Positions 1 through 7,610 of a DNA stretch of 64,000 bases are shown here, in pieces. Below the pieces are notes generated by a model, which ran no database searches, had not been told where the DNA came from, and saw only the letters and a list, made by a program, of their open reading frames with translations. The stretch's first letter is position 1. Each line of letters opens with the position of its first letter. The stretch covers positions 558,001-622,000 of the forward strand of contig NZ_QKRA01000001.1 of the NCBI RefSeq assembly GCF_003362755.1, in the 5' to 3' direction. This DNA is from Marinomonas piezotolerans. GTDB taxonomy: Bacteria; Pseudomonadota; Gammaproteobacteria; Pseudomonadales; Marinomonadaceae. The translations under genes were made by a program, and so were the position numbers.

Positions 1-1461
1 AAACTCATTATAGCGGCGATAAATCAGCACAACGTCGTCACTGTACATAAACTCAATATCACCATTGACCAGGGCTGAATGATGCTTACGCAAGTGGATA
101 AAATCACGATAGGCATGTAACACCGAATGACGATCTCCTTCCTGTTCCGACACTGCGAGGGCTTTATGAGTCTCTGCAACCGGTAGCCAAGGCTCATCAT
201 GTTCGCTGAAACCTCCCGTCGCGTTATTTTCCCAAGGGAACGGTGTACGACAACCATCTCGGCCCTTAAACTCTGGCCAGAAGTTAATCCCAAAGGGGTC
301 TACCAACTGTTCAAACGTCAGTTCTGCTTCTGGCAACCCTAATTCTTCACCTTGATACAAACACACGCTACCACGCAGTGACAGCAACATCGCCATAAAT
401 ACTTTACTACGTGCTGAGTTCGCCTCACCGTGATTCCAGCGCGATGCCACGCGCTCTACGTCATGATTACTCATTGACCAACATGGCCAACCGGTACCCA
501 AACCTTCCTCTATCGTCGTCATAGTGTGATTGATGTGCGTCATCGTATTATCATGCGTTAAGAGATCGAATGAATAGCACATATGAAGCTTATCGTTCCC
601 TTGCGTATACTCTGCCATTGTCTTTAATGAAAAATCACATCCCACTTCACCTACCGTCGTTGTGCCTGGATACTGGTCAAGCAGTTTGCGCAGGCGCATA
701 AGAAAGCCAATGTTCTCAGGTCGCGATTTATCATAAAGGTGTAGCTGATAGCCGTACGGGTTATCCAAACTAACACCTATGCTGCCTTCAACTACTTCTT
801 GCTTAGGCGGGTTATCCCTTAGCTCTTGATCGTGATAAAAGTAATTAGCCGTGTCTAATCTAAAACCATCGACCCCTCGATCGAGCCAAAATTTGACGGT
901 ATCAAGGAGGGCATTCACTACATCTTCGTTGTGAAAGTTTAAATCTGGCTGACTGTCTAGAAAGTTATGCAGATAATACTGGCGCCGACGGCTGTCCCAC
1001 TGCCACGCAGGACCACCAAAAACAGACAGCCAATTATTGGGAGCGGTTCCGTCTGGCTTAGCGTCATGCCAGATATACCAATCTGCCTTATCATTGTCTC
1101 TACTGTCGCGCGACTCCTTGAACCAAGGGTGTTGATCCGACGTATGGTTCATAACCTGATCTATGATTACCTTGATGCCATGATGATGCGCTGCTTCAAT
1201 GAGTGCATCAAAATCCGTCAGCGAGCCAAAAATAGGGTCGACATCACAATAATCTGATACATCATAACCAAAGTCCTTCATCGGGGAAGTGAAAAATGGG
1301 GAAAGCCAAATGGCATCTACACCGAGAGAAGCAATATACTTGATCTGCTGAGTAACACCTGCCAAATCACCAATGCCATCACTATTGGAATCATAAAAAC
1401 TGCGCGGATAAACTTGGTAAATCACCGCTCCACGCCACCATTCGATATTCGCGTTGCTCAT
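1..1461 (-). CDS. GH13 alpha-glucosidase / oligo-1,6-glucosidase, 3' end outside the window
   Basis: Hydrolyses alpha-1,4 or alpha-1,6 glucosidic bonds of small oligosaccharides, probably in the cytoplasm because no signal peptide is visible. The 487 residues present start MSNANIEWWRGAVIYQVYPR. They show GH13 region I (DQVMNHTSD, about 101-109), region II with the nucleophile (GVDGFRLDTAN, Asp203), the acid/base Glu in TVGEVG, and region IV (MSNHD). The motif set and N-terminus fit the alpha-glucosidase/trehalose-6-phosphate hydrolase branch. Substrate cannot be settled from sequence. The start has AAGGA just upstream. The frame is open at base 1, so roughly the last 50-60 residues are missing. 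Confidence 0.88.
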   Translation of the reverse strand, partial: MSNANIEWWRGAVIYQVYPRSFYDSNSDGIGDLAGVTQQIKYIASLGVDAIWLSPFFTSPMKDFGYDVSDYCDVDPIFGSLTDFDALIEAAHHHGIKVIIDQVMNHTSDQHPWFKESRDSRDNDKADWYIWHDAKPDGTAPNNWLSVFGGPAWQWDSRRRQYYLHNFLDSQPDLNFHNEDVVNALLDTVKFWLDRGVDGFRLDTANYFYHDQELRDNPPKQEVVEGSIGVSLDNPYGYQLHLYDKSRPENIGFLMRLRKLLDQYPGTTTVGEVGCDFSLKTMAEYTQGNDKLHMCYSFDLLTHDNTMTHINHTMTTIEEGLGTGWPCWSMSNHDVERVASRWNHGEANSARSKVFMAMLLSLRGSVCLYQGEELGLPEAELTFEQLVDPFGINFWPEFKGRDGCRTPFPWENNATGGFSEHDEPWLPVAETHKALAVSEQEGDRHSVLHAYRDFIHLRKHHSALVNGDIEFMYSDDVVLIYRRYNEF

Positions 1462-1621
1462 GGTCCTTCAACTCCATACATTGGTCGTGACTATATTTTC
1501 AACACTAGCATGTAATTCCTAAGAATTAAGTAAAACTTTATGAACTTTAATTACTTTAACAATCCAAAATTGTTGGAGAGGGGTGAGATAGACAAACTTG
1601 ATGATTCGCCTTGATTGGCAT

Positions 1622-1656
1622 AAAAAAAGCCTTTACCAACACTTGGTAAAGGCTTT
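1622..1656 (-). terminator. Rho-independent terminator of the TRAP operon
   Basis: A 14-bp perfect stem (1626-1639 with 1643-1656, loop CAC) is followed on the minus strand by seven U residues (A tract at 1622-1628). It lies 18 bases after the dctM stop codon. Confidence 0.9.
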
Positions 1657-1673
1657 CCAGAGAGAGAATTACT

Positions 1674-2942
1674 CTAATATCCAAATAGTCGCGGAAGAAA
1701 GGTTACCGTAGCAGGCACAAATGTAATAAGCATCAATACTGCTAACTCGACTAAGAACATTGGCATTATTTGTCGCGAGATCGCTGCAATACCTACATTA
1801 GCGATCGAGTTAGAAACAAACAAACATATACCCATCGGTGGTGTGACCAATCCGATCATCAAATTAAATATCACCACGATTCCAAAATGTACCGGATCGA
1901 TTCCTAAACTCATCGCTATGGGGTGCAAGATTGGCAGCAAAATAAGCATCGCAGCAATCCCTTCTAAGAACAGTCCTACCACGAGCAATATGCCGTTTAC
2001 CAACAATAAGAACATCCAAGGGCTTGATACTTGTTCTAACACCATCGCGGACACCGTTTGCGGCACACGGGAAAAGGTTAGTAACCAGTTTGCCGCCGAT
2101 ATGACCGCAATAACAATCAGAATCACTGAGGAGTCACGCATCGCCCGAACAAATATGCTCGGAAGCTGAGAAACTTTTAGACTTTTGAGAATGGTCATAC
2201 CGGCAATCAATGCGTATGCTGCAGCGAACGCGGCCGCTTCGGTTGGAGTCACGATACCAGTAAGAATCGAACCAACGATGAATACCGGCATAAACAATGG
2301 TACCCATGCATCAAAAAACGCTTTTAAGCGCTCTTTCATTGATAGCTTTTCTTTTAAGGGGGCATAGTGACCCGCATAAAAGTAAACATATATAGATAAA
2401 CCAAACGCCAAAAATATACCTGGGGCAACACCCGCTAAGAATAGCGCTGGTACAGAGACGCCACTGGTGATCAGTGCGTAAATAATGACCGGTATACTCG
2501 GCGGAATCATAGGGCCAATAACGGAGGAGGAGGCTGTCAAAGCTGCGGCAAACGAACGCGGATAGCCTTCTTTTTCCATGGTGGGAATAAACACCCGACC
2601 AAGTGCAGACGTATCTGCAACGGCCGAACCTGAAAGCCCAGCAAAAATCACAGATGCCCAAATATTAACCTGTGCGAGACCAGCACGCATATGTCCCACC
2701 AGCGCGTTAGCAAAGTTAATAATCCGACCGGTAATACCGCTTTCGTTCATCAATTCCCCAGCCAGCACAAAAAGAGGAATTGCCAGAATTGAAAAAGAAT
2801 CCAGCCCCGCGAAAATACGTTGAGCAACAAGGCTGACATTAAACGGAAGCGTTGAAACATGACCAACCACAGCCAATAGAACGGCAAAGGCTATCGGACT
2901 GCCAATGATTAATAAAAAAAGGAGAATAGCGAATCCCAACAT
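1674..2942 (-). CDS. dctM: TRAP transporter large permease (DctM family)
   Basis: Large membrane subunit of a tripartite ATP-independent periplasmic transporter. It carries the solute across the inner membrane using an ion gradient. The 422 residues form about 12 hydrophobic helices with the family signatures FAGLSGSAVADTSALG and IGPMIPPSIP near the middle and LVTPPMG near the C-terminus. Length is normal for DctM. Its ATG overlaps the dctQ stop by one base, so the two are translationally coupled. Next to shikimate/quinate catabolic genes, the likely substrate is quinate, shikimate or a related hydroaromatic acid; this is inference from context. Confidence 0.92.
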   Translation of the reverse strand: MLGFAILLFLLIIGSPIAFAVLLAVVGHVSTLPFNVSLVAQRIFAGLDSFSILAIPLFVLAGELMNESGITGRIINFANALVGHMRAGLAQVNIWASVIFAGLSGSAVADTSALGRVFIPTMEKEGYPRSFAAALTASSSVIGPMIPPSIPVIIYALITSGVSVPALFLAGVAPGIFLAFGLSIYVYFYAGHYAPLKEKLSMKERLKAFFDAWVPLFMPVFIVGSILTGIVTPTEAAAFAAAYALIAGMTILKSLKVSQLPSIFVRAMRDSSVILIVIAVISAANWLLTFSRVPQTVSAMVLEQVSSPWMFLLLVNGILLVVGLFLEGIAAMLILLPILHPIAMSLGIDPVHFGIVVIFNLMIGLVTPPMGICLFVSNSIANVGIAAISRQIMPMFLVELAVLMLITFVPATVTFLPRLFGY

Positions 2943-3418
2943 TATCGAGCCTCCTTTGATGCCGCTTTAAACAGAGCAATTTGTTCGCAAACTCGTATAA
3001 CAGCGGCAATAGAGAGACCAGCTCCTCCGATTACCATTGCGACTTGAAAGTAATACATTTCTATGCCCGTACCGGGTGCTTGAATGCCGCCGCGCTTCAT
3101 CATAAACAGGTAACCGGAGTAACATAAGATCCCTCCAGAAACGAGTGCGACAATATCTGCGATAAAATTCAAAGAGCCACGTAGTCTGGGGGCAACGTCT
3201 TCGAGAAATGTAAAACGAATATGAATACCTTCTAGGTAACAAAGAACCATTCCGAACATGGTGCCGTAGATCATGGCGTATTTTGCCACTTCTTCAGCCC
3301 ATTGGATGGGAGAATTAAACAGGTAGCGGCTTAGACTGCTGGCAAATACAACAGCAAATACTACAAAAAGAGAAGTGCCTGTCAGAGATGACAGCAGGTA
3401 TTTATAGAGGCGCTTCAT
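2942..3418 (-). CDS. dctQ: TRAP transporter small permease (DctQ family)
   Basis: Small four-helix membrane subunit that pairs with DctM. The sequence MKRLYKYLLSSLTGTSLFVV opens a first membrane segment and SPIQWAEEVAKYAMIYGTMFG is the typical DctQ conserved block. I place the start at the ATG at 3418 (158 aa). An in-frame TTG at 3481 would add 21 residues, but it would put an inverted repeat (3454-3473) inside the gene and has no ribosome site. The stop overlaps the dctM start. Confidence 0.85.
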   Translation of the reverse strand: MKRLYKYLLSSLTGTSLFVVFAVVFASSLSRYLFNSPIQWAEEVAKYAMIYGTMFGMVLCYLEGIHIRFTFLEDVAPRLRGSLNFIADIVALVSGGILCYSGYLFMMKRGGIQAPGTGIEMYYFQVAMVIGGAGLSIAAVIRVCEQIALFKAASKEAR

Positions 3419-3453
3419 GGGATAATCCGATTTTTGAAGAGAGTTGAAGTCAA

Positions 3454-3473
3454 GGAGCCTAACGTTAGACTCC
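3454..3473 (-). other. Inverted repeat between dctP and dctQ
   Basis: GGAG-C-CTAACGTTAG-A-CTCC is a near-perfect 20-base palindrome in the 85-base gap between the binding-protein gene and the permease gene. A hairpin here could protect the dctP message, as is common after binding-protein genes. Role inferred. Confidence 0.45.
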
Positions 3474-3503
3474 TCGTTCAATTTATCATAGCAGGATGCG
3501 GAT

Positions 3504-4514
3504 TTATTTGTTCGCTGCAGCTTTTACAGAGGCTTGGACACGATCGATCCACTCGCCATCTACTTCACCTCGTAGCCATTCAAGAACCGCTGGTTGAGCA
3601 GCTGCTTGGAATTTCGCTAACTGTTCAGTGGTAGGTGTTGTGATCTCCATACCGTTTTCAGCAAGAGATTTAAGACCTTGAGCAGACGTAAACTGCTGAA
3701 TCGCGCGCCCAACGGTGCCTGCAACTTTCGCTGCACGATCAATAATTGCACGATCTTGGTCACTTAAACCTGAATATAGATCGTCATTGATCACTAAAAA
3801 GTCAGTGCCGTAAACGTGGCCGTCAAGCGTCAGGTACTTTTGGAACTCGTAAAACTTATTGGAATTGATCACGCCAACAGGGTTTTCCTGACCATCAACA
3901 ACACCCGTTGTTAGCGCGGAAGGCACCTCAGGCCATGCGATCGGTGTAGGCTCTGCGCCCATGGCTTTAACCATTTCAACATACAAAGGCAGTGTCATCA
4001 CTCGAATCTTCAAGCCTTCAAGGTCCGCAGGCTCTGCAACAGGGCGCTTAGAGTTGGTGAAATTACGGAAACCAGTCTCGCCATATGACAGCGTACGCAA
4101 GCCAGTTTTCTCTAAACAATGTTCCGATAATGCATCACCAAATTCACCATCAAGCACATCCCAAGCGACTGGCGCAGAGGGGAAAAGATAAGGAATTTCT
4201 AGAACTGCGGCTTCTTTACATACCTTGGCAAAAGCACCAGATACCATGGCCATGCTAATCATGCCTTCTTGGGCAGATTGAACCAAATCGGTTTCACCGC
4301 CTAGCTGGCCCGCTGGATAGACATTAACCTCTATGCGACCACCTGACTCTGCTTCAACAAGGTTCTTAAATACTTGCGTTGCTGCGCCTTTCTTAGAGTT
4401 TGTCCAGTCTTGAGGATCAACATGACCAAGAGTTAGCGTTAAATCAGCAGCATTGACTGAGCTGGCAATCCCTGCAGCAGCAAGGCTAAGCATTAATTTC
4501 TTTGACAGTTTCAT
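3504..4514 (-). CDS. dctP: TRAP transporter solute-binding protein (DctP family)
   Basis: Periplasmic binding protein that delivers an organic acid to DctQM. The start is the ATG at 4514, preceded by GGAGAA; an upstream in-frame ATG at 4550 lacks a ribosome site. It begins MKLSKKLMLSLAAAGIASSV and has a Sec signal peptide ending NA/ADLTL. The conserved TRAP region is seen as GLKIRVMTLPLYVEMVKAMG (substrate carboxylate-binding Arg) and PEVPSALTTGVVDGQENP. About 336 aa, normal length. First gene of dctPQM and divergent from the shikimate dehydrogenase gene, supporting a role in quinate/shikimate uptake. Confidence 0.92.
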   Translation of the reverse strand: MKLSKKLMLSLAAAGIASSVNAADLTLTLGHVDPQDWTNSKKGAATQVFKNLVEAESGGRIEVNVYPAGQLGGETDLVQSAQEGMISMAMVSGAFAKVCKEAAVLEIPYLFPSAPVAWDVLDGEFGDALSEHCLEKTGLRTLSYGETGFRNFTNSKRPVAEPADLEGLKIRVMTLPLYVEMVKAMGAEPTPIAWPEVPSALTTGVVDGQENPVGVINSNKFYEFQKYLTLDGHVYGTDFLVINDDLYSGLSDQDRAIIDRAAKVAGTVGRAIQQFTSAQGLKSLAENGMEITTPTTEQLAKFQAAAQPAVLEWLRGEVDGEWIDRVQASVKAAANK

Positions 4515-4575
4515 ATCAGTTCTCCAAATTCGGGAACCACCCGATATCATTATTTTTGTATTTGATTTATGAATT

Positions 4576-4618
4576 TGTCAAAATCGTTATTTGACCAAAC
4601 CAAAAAATATAGGATAAT
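4576..4618. promoter_or_regulatory. Divergent promoter region of dctP and the shikimate dehydrogenase gene
   Basis: For the plus-strand gene, TTGACC (4591-4596), a 16-base spacer and GATAAT (4613-4618) form a good sigma70 promoter. For the minus-strand TRAP operon, TTGACA (4581 to 4576) is a perfect -35, but the -10 is weak. The two -35 boxes lie in an imperfect inverted repeat (TTTGTCAAA/ATTTGACCAAA), a plausible operator for the nearby GntR regulator. Operator role inferred. Confidence 0.55.
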
Positions 4619-4687
4619 TTTGTAATCATTCAATAATCATGACATGGCGCTCGCTCACGTTTCGAGCCTAAAATTAGGATTATCATC

Positions 4688-5542
4688 ATGTGTAAACTCG
4701 GCTTAATCGGTCAAAACATCGACGCCTCACGATCACCGGCTCTTCATCGTATGCTAGGCGATCTTTGTACCTTGCCTGTCAGCTATGAGCTTCAAATACC
4801 GACTGACGGTAGCCCCGAAGCATTCAGCCACAAATTAGATGAAATGCTTGCAGCCGGTTTTAACGGTACAAATGTAACCTTCCCATACAAACAGATCGCC
4901 ATTGCACGTGCTGAAGAAGTGAATGATGCAGTCAAAAAAATCGGAGCAAGCAATACCTTGCGCATAAAAAACGGCAAAATCTTTGCCTACAATACCGACT
5001 ACACAGGCTTTATACGGGGGTATCGTAGTCGAATAGGATCATCGCCCGCGGGAAAAGTACTGTTGATAGGTGCAGGGGGAGTAGGGCGAGCCATAGGATT
5101 TGCGCTATTCGAGTTAGGTGCGACCGAATTAATGGTGTCTGATTTAAATGCGGCAGGGGCTCAGTCCTTAGTGGACGCTATCAATGTTTATGGCTTCAAA
5201 GCTCGTTATATCGCCCCCGAGGACATAGGGGATGCAGCAAAACAAGCTGATGGGCTAATTAACTGCACACCGGTCGGGCATTACACAACACCGGGAACGC
5301 CTCTCTCGCCAGAATATTTTGGTGGCCAGTCTTGGGCTTTTGATGCTGTCTATACACCCATTGATACCGAATTTTTAATCGCGGCAAATCAAGCCAATCT
5401 CAAAATTGTCTCTGGCTTTGATTTGTTTTTTTACCAAGCGTTGGATGCGTTCGAAATCTTCACAGATCAATCAGTACAAGACGTTGAACCTGTTTGGAAC
5501 CGTTTCCGAGAACAATATGAAGTGACCAGCTCACTAATTTAG
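4688..5542 (+). CDS. Shikimate/quinate 5-dehydrogenase (AroE family), probably catabolic
   Basis: Oxidises quinate and/or shikimate to the 3-dehydro compound. Substrate domain: SRSPALH (about 14-20) and NVTFPYKQ with the catalytic Lys. Rossmann domain: GAGGVGRA. The second strand ends SDLN, with an acidic residue where NADPH-dependent biosynthetic AroE has a basic NRT motif, so NAD is the likely cofactor. 284 aa, normal length. It is flanked by TRAP uptake genes, a GntR regulator and a dehydroshikimate dehydratase, which indicates a catabolic YdiB/quinate-dehydrogenase-like role rather than aromatic synthesis. Quinate versus shikimate preference is not decided. Confidence 0.85.
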   Translation: MCKLGLIGQNIDASRSPALHRMLGDLCTLPVSYELQIPTDGSPEAFSHKLDEMLAAGFNGTNVTFPYKQIAIARAEEVNDAVKKIGASNTLRIKNGKIFAYNTDYTGFIRGYRSRIGSSPAGKVLLIGAGGVGRAIGFALFELGATELMVSDLNAAGAQSLVDAINVYGFKARYIAPEDIGDAAKQADGLINCTPVGHYTTPGTPLSPEYFGGQSWAFDAVYTPIDTEFLIAANQANLKIVSGFDLFFYQALDAFEIFTDQSVQDVEPVWNRFREQYEVTSSLI

Positions 5543-5573
5543 ATCGCATATTTATCTAAAGGACTCAGTTAAC

Positions 5574-5605
5574 AGTGGCGGTATTCCTGATAGAATACTA
5601 CCACT
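5574..5605. promoter_or_regulatory. Strong inverted repeat upstream of the GntR gene
   Basis: Two 13-base arms (5574-5586 and 5593-5605; AGTGGCGGTATTC against GAATACTACCACT) around a 6-base loop pair at 11 positions plus one G-U. No U tract follows, so this is either a weak terminator of the dehydrogenase gene or an operator for autoregulation of the GntR gene that starts 55 bases later. Confidence 0.5.
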
Positions 5606-5660
5606 GAATATCGCTGTTCGATATTTGGGTATAACAACTAAGAAGAGCCCGAATACTTCC

Positions 5661-6329
5661 ATGCTAGAAACTGTAGAGAAAAAATTGGTCGGTCAGTCAG
5701 TATACGAACAACTTCGTGTCGACATCATGACAGGCCAACTCGAACCAGGGGTAAAACTCAAACTCAATCAACTCAAAAGCCGCTACGGTGCCAGTGTAAA
5801 CACGCTACGTGAAGCACTAATGCGATTAGTATCGGATGGGTTTGTACGCTTCATTGATCAAAAAGGCTTTAGCGTGCAACTTGTATCAAAAGAAGATTTG
5901 TACGAGCTTTTTGAGTTACGCACCATGCTAGAGTTGACTGGATTGGAAAAGTCCATGAACAACCAAGACGGGGCAATGGATTGGAAATCCGATGTAATCT
6001 CGGCACATTATCGTCTCAGCTGTATGGAAGAGCTGATGATGCAAGATGAGCGCGCTCATGTGCAAGCATGGGAACAAGCCGATCGCGATTTTCACAAGAC
6101 AATCGTCGCAAATTGCGGCTCTAACCAAATGATTCGTTACCACACATCTGTGTTAGAGCAATACATGCGCTACCAACTCTTAGCCTTGCAAAAACGTCCA
6201 TTTCGAGGCAGTAAATCTCAGAGTGAACATAAAGCACTGTTAGATTACATTATGAAAGGTGATGTACACGGTGCAATGACGACCTTGGAACATCATATAG
6301 CTCAAGGGGTTAACAACCCAGGTGCCTAG
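5661..6329 (+). CDS. GntR-family transcriptional regulator (FadR/FCD subfamily)
   Basis: DNA-binding repressor or activator with an N-terminal winged helix (SVYEQLRVDIMTGQLEPGVK; HTH around YGASVNTLREALMRLVSDGF) and an all-helical FCD ligand domain (YELFELRTMLE; D..FH near mid-protein; H...LDYIMKGD towards the end). FCD domains bind carboxylic acids through a metal site, so the effector may be the hydroaromatic acid or its product. The start is uncertain: ATG at 5661 (222 aa) or an in-frame TTG at 5625 (234 aa); neither has a strong ribosome site. It probably controls the adjacent dctPQM and dehydrogenase genes. Confidence 0.85.
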   Translation: MLETVEKKLVGQSVYEQLRVDIMTGQLEPGVKLKLNQLKSRYGASVNTLREALMRLVSDGFVRFIDQKGFSVQLVSKEDLYELFELRTMLELTGLEKSMNNQDGAMDWKSDVISAHYRLSCMEELMMQDERAHVQAWEQADRDFHKTIVANCGSNQMIRYHTSVLEQYMRYQLLALQKRPFRGSKSQSEHKALLDYIMKGDVHGAMTTLEHHIAQGVNNPGA

Positions 6330-6386
6330 TCACTGGATCCCACGAAGTTATCATTCCTTTTTACTAATGGTCAGATGCTAAATGAC

Positions 6387-7337
6387 CTAAAGCGAAGAAC
6401 TGTCCTGAGGATTGTAGTAGCTATCCAGTGTTTTTGCGGTCTCACGTACTGCATTCATAAACAGCTTTAACGTCATGGAAGGCGTTGCGTCAGCTCTCGT
6501 AGTTAAACCAACTGGACCTAATGTTTCCTTAGTGTCGACAGGTAATTCGGCCAGTTCACCATCAAAAATTTCACGCGCCACAACGCCACGAGAAATAATA
6601 AATATAGCGTCGCTTTTACGTAGAAATTCCTTACCAAATGAATCTGAAATAGTGTCAATTCTATGGGAAATGTTACTCACCCCTTGGGACAGGAGAAAGC
6701 GGTCCACTGACGGTGCCGTAATCGAATTTTTCGGCGGATACAGCACAGTATAGTCTGCGATATCAGCGACTTTAAAATTCGTTTTTGTTAGAAGTGGGTG
6801 GTTCGGACGAACTGCGAACGCGACTTGCTCAGAGTATAAATGTTGAAATGATAACCCCGACATCACCTCAGGTAAACCAAGCCGCCCAACAACCAAGTCA
6901 AGTTCTCCCACGCGCAGCTGGCTCATTAATAGAGCGTTCGCCCCTGTCACAAGATGAAGCCTTGCTTCAACGCCTCCTTCTCGAAAACGCAAAACAGCTT
7001 CGGGCAAAACGCTGGTTGCTACCGTCGGTAATACACCAACACTGATGTTACTTACACCTTTTTGCTGCGCCTGAGCGACGCGTTCAGTACCTTCTCTTAA
7101 CGCCGCAACACTGGTACTTGCATGCTCTAAAAACACATTCCCAAAGGGTGTCAGCTCAATCCCTTTTTTACTGCGTTCCAACAGCCTTACACCCAAGATT
7201 TCCTCTAACTCTTTTAACTTCTTAGAAACGGCAGGCTGAGTGAGTGAAAGAGCGTCAGCCGCTCTCACCATACTACCTTGTCGAGTGACCTCTAAAAAGC
7301 ATTGAAGGTGGCGGTATTTTATACGGTTCTCAAGCAT
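6387..7337 (-). CDS. LysR-family regulator, PcaQ-like
   Basis: Activator-type LysR protein of 316 aa. The N-terminal HTH (RIKYRHLQCFLEVTRQGSMV, then AADALSLTQPAVSKKLKELE) is followed by a substrate-binding domain with the phrases VGVLPTVATSVLPEA and LRVGELDLVVGRLG, which closely resemble PcaQ, the regulator of protocatechuate genes. It is divergent from the dehydratase gene whose product is protocatechuate, and would fit control of that gene by a pathway intermediate. No clear PcaQ box was found in the 273-base divergent gap. Subfamily assignment is from recall of PcaQ sequence. Confidence 0.82.
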   Translation of the reverse strand: MLENRIKYRHLQCFLEVTRQGSMVRAADALSLTQPAVSKKLKELEEILGVRLLERSKKGIELTPFGNVFLEHASTSVAALREGTERVAQAQQKGVSNISVGVLPTVATSVLPEAVLRFREGGVEARLHLVTGANALLMSQLRVGELDLVVGRLGLPEVMSGLSFQHLYSEQVAFAVRPNHPLLTKTNFKVADIADYTVLYPPKNSITAPSVDRFLLSQGVSNISHRIDTISDSFGKEFLRKSDAIFIISRGVVAREIFDGELAELPVDTKETLGPVGLTTRADATPSMTLKLFMNAVRETAKTLDSYYNPQDSSSL

Positions 7338-7610
7338 AGAGATCTCCGAGCACGCAGTGAATTAGATTTAGAGAAAGGAAACACTATCAACATAACAATC
7401 AACCAATGAAGGGATTGTACGAGTCAATGGTAATGGGTTAATCCTTTTTTATGTATTCCTTTTTGGTATTAATTTTGGCGCTATATTTCATTAACCGTTT
7501 GCGAAAAGCCCAATATTTCTTGTGATAGGATCATTTATAACGTTTTAACCATAGATCTATAGAAATCCGTCATTTTTATATAACCAATCTGATATACAAA
7601 GAGGTGTGTC
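7338..7610. promoter_or_regulatory. Divergent regulatory gap between the PcaQ-like gene and quiC1
   Basis: No gene. AT-rich, with several LysR-type T-N11-A possibilities but no convincing palindrome. A possible plus-strand promoter is TTGCGA, a 17-base spacer and GTGATA around 7499-7527. The quiC1 ribosome site AGAGGTG ends about 6 bases before its ATG. Confidence 0.35.

Noticed and set aside
3419-3481. TTG at 3481 as dctQ start
   Set aside because: It has no ribosome site and would place the intergenic hairpin at 3454-3473 inside the coding region.
7338-7610. Canonical PcaQ box (ATAACC-N-GGTTAA type)
   Set aside because: Only single half-sites (GGTTAA, TTAACC) occur, not in the right arrangement.
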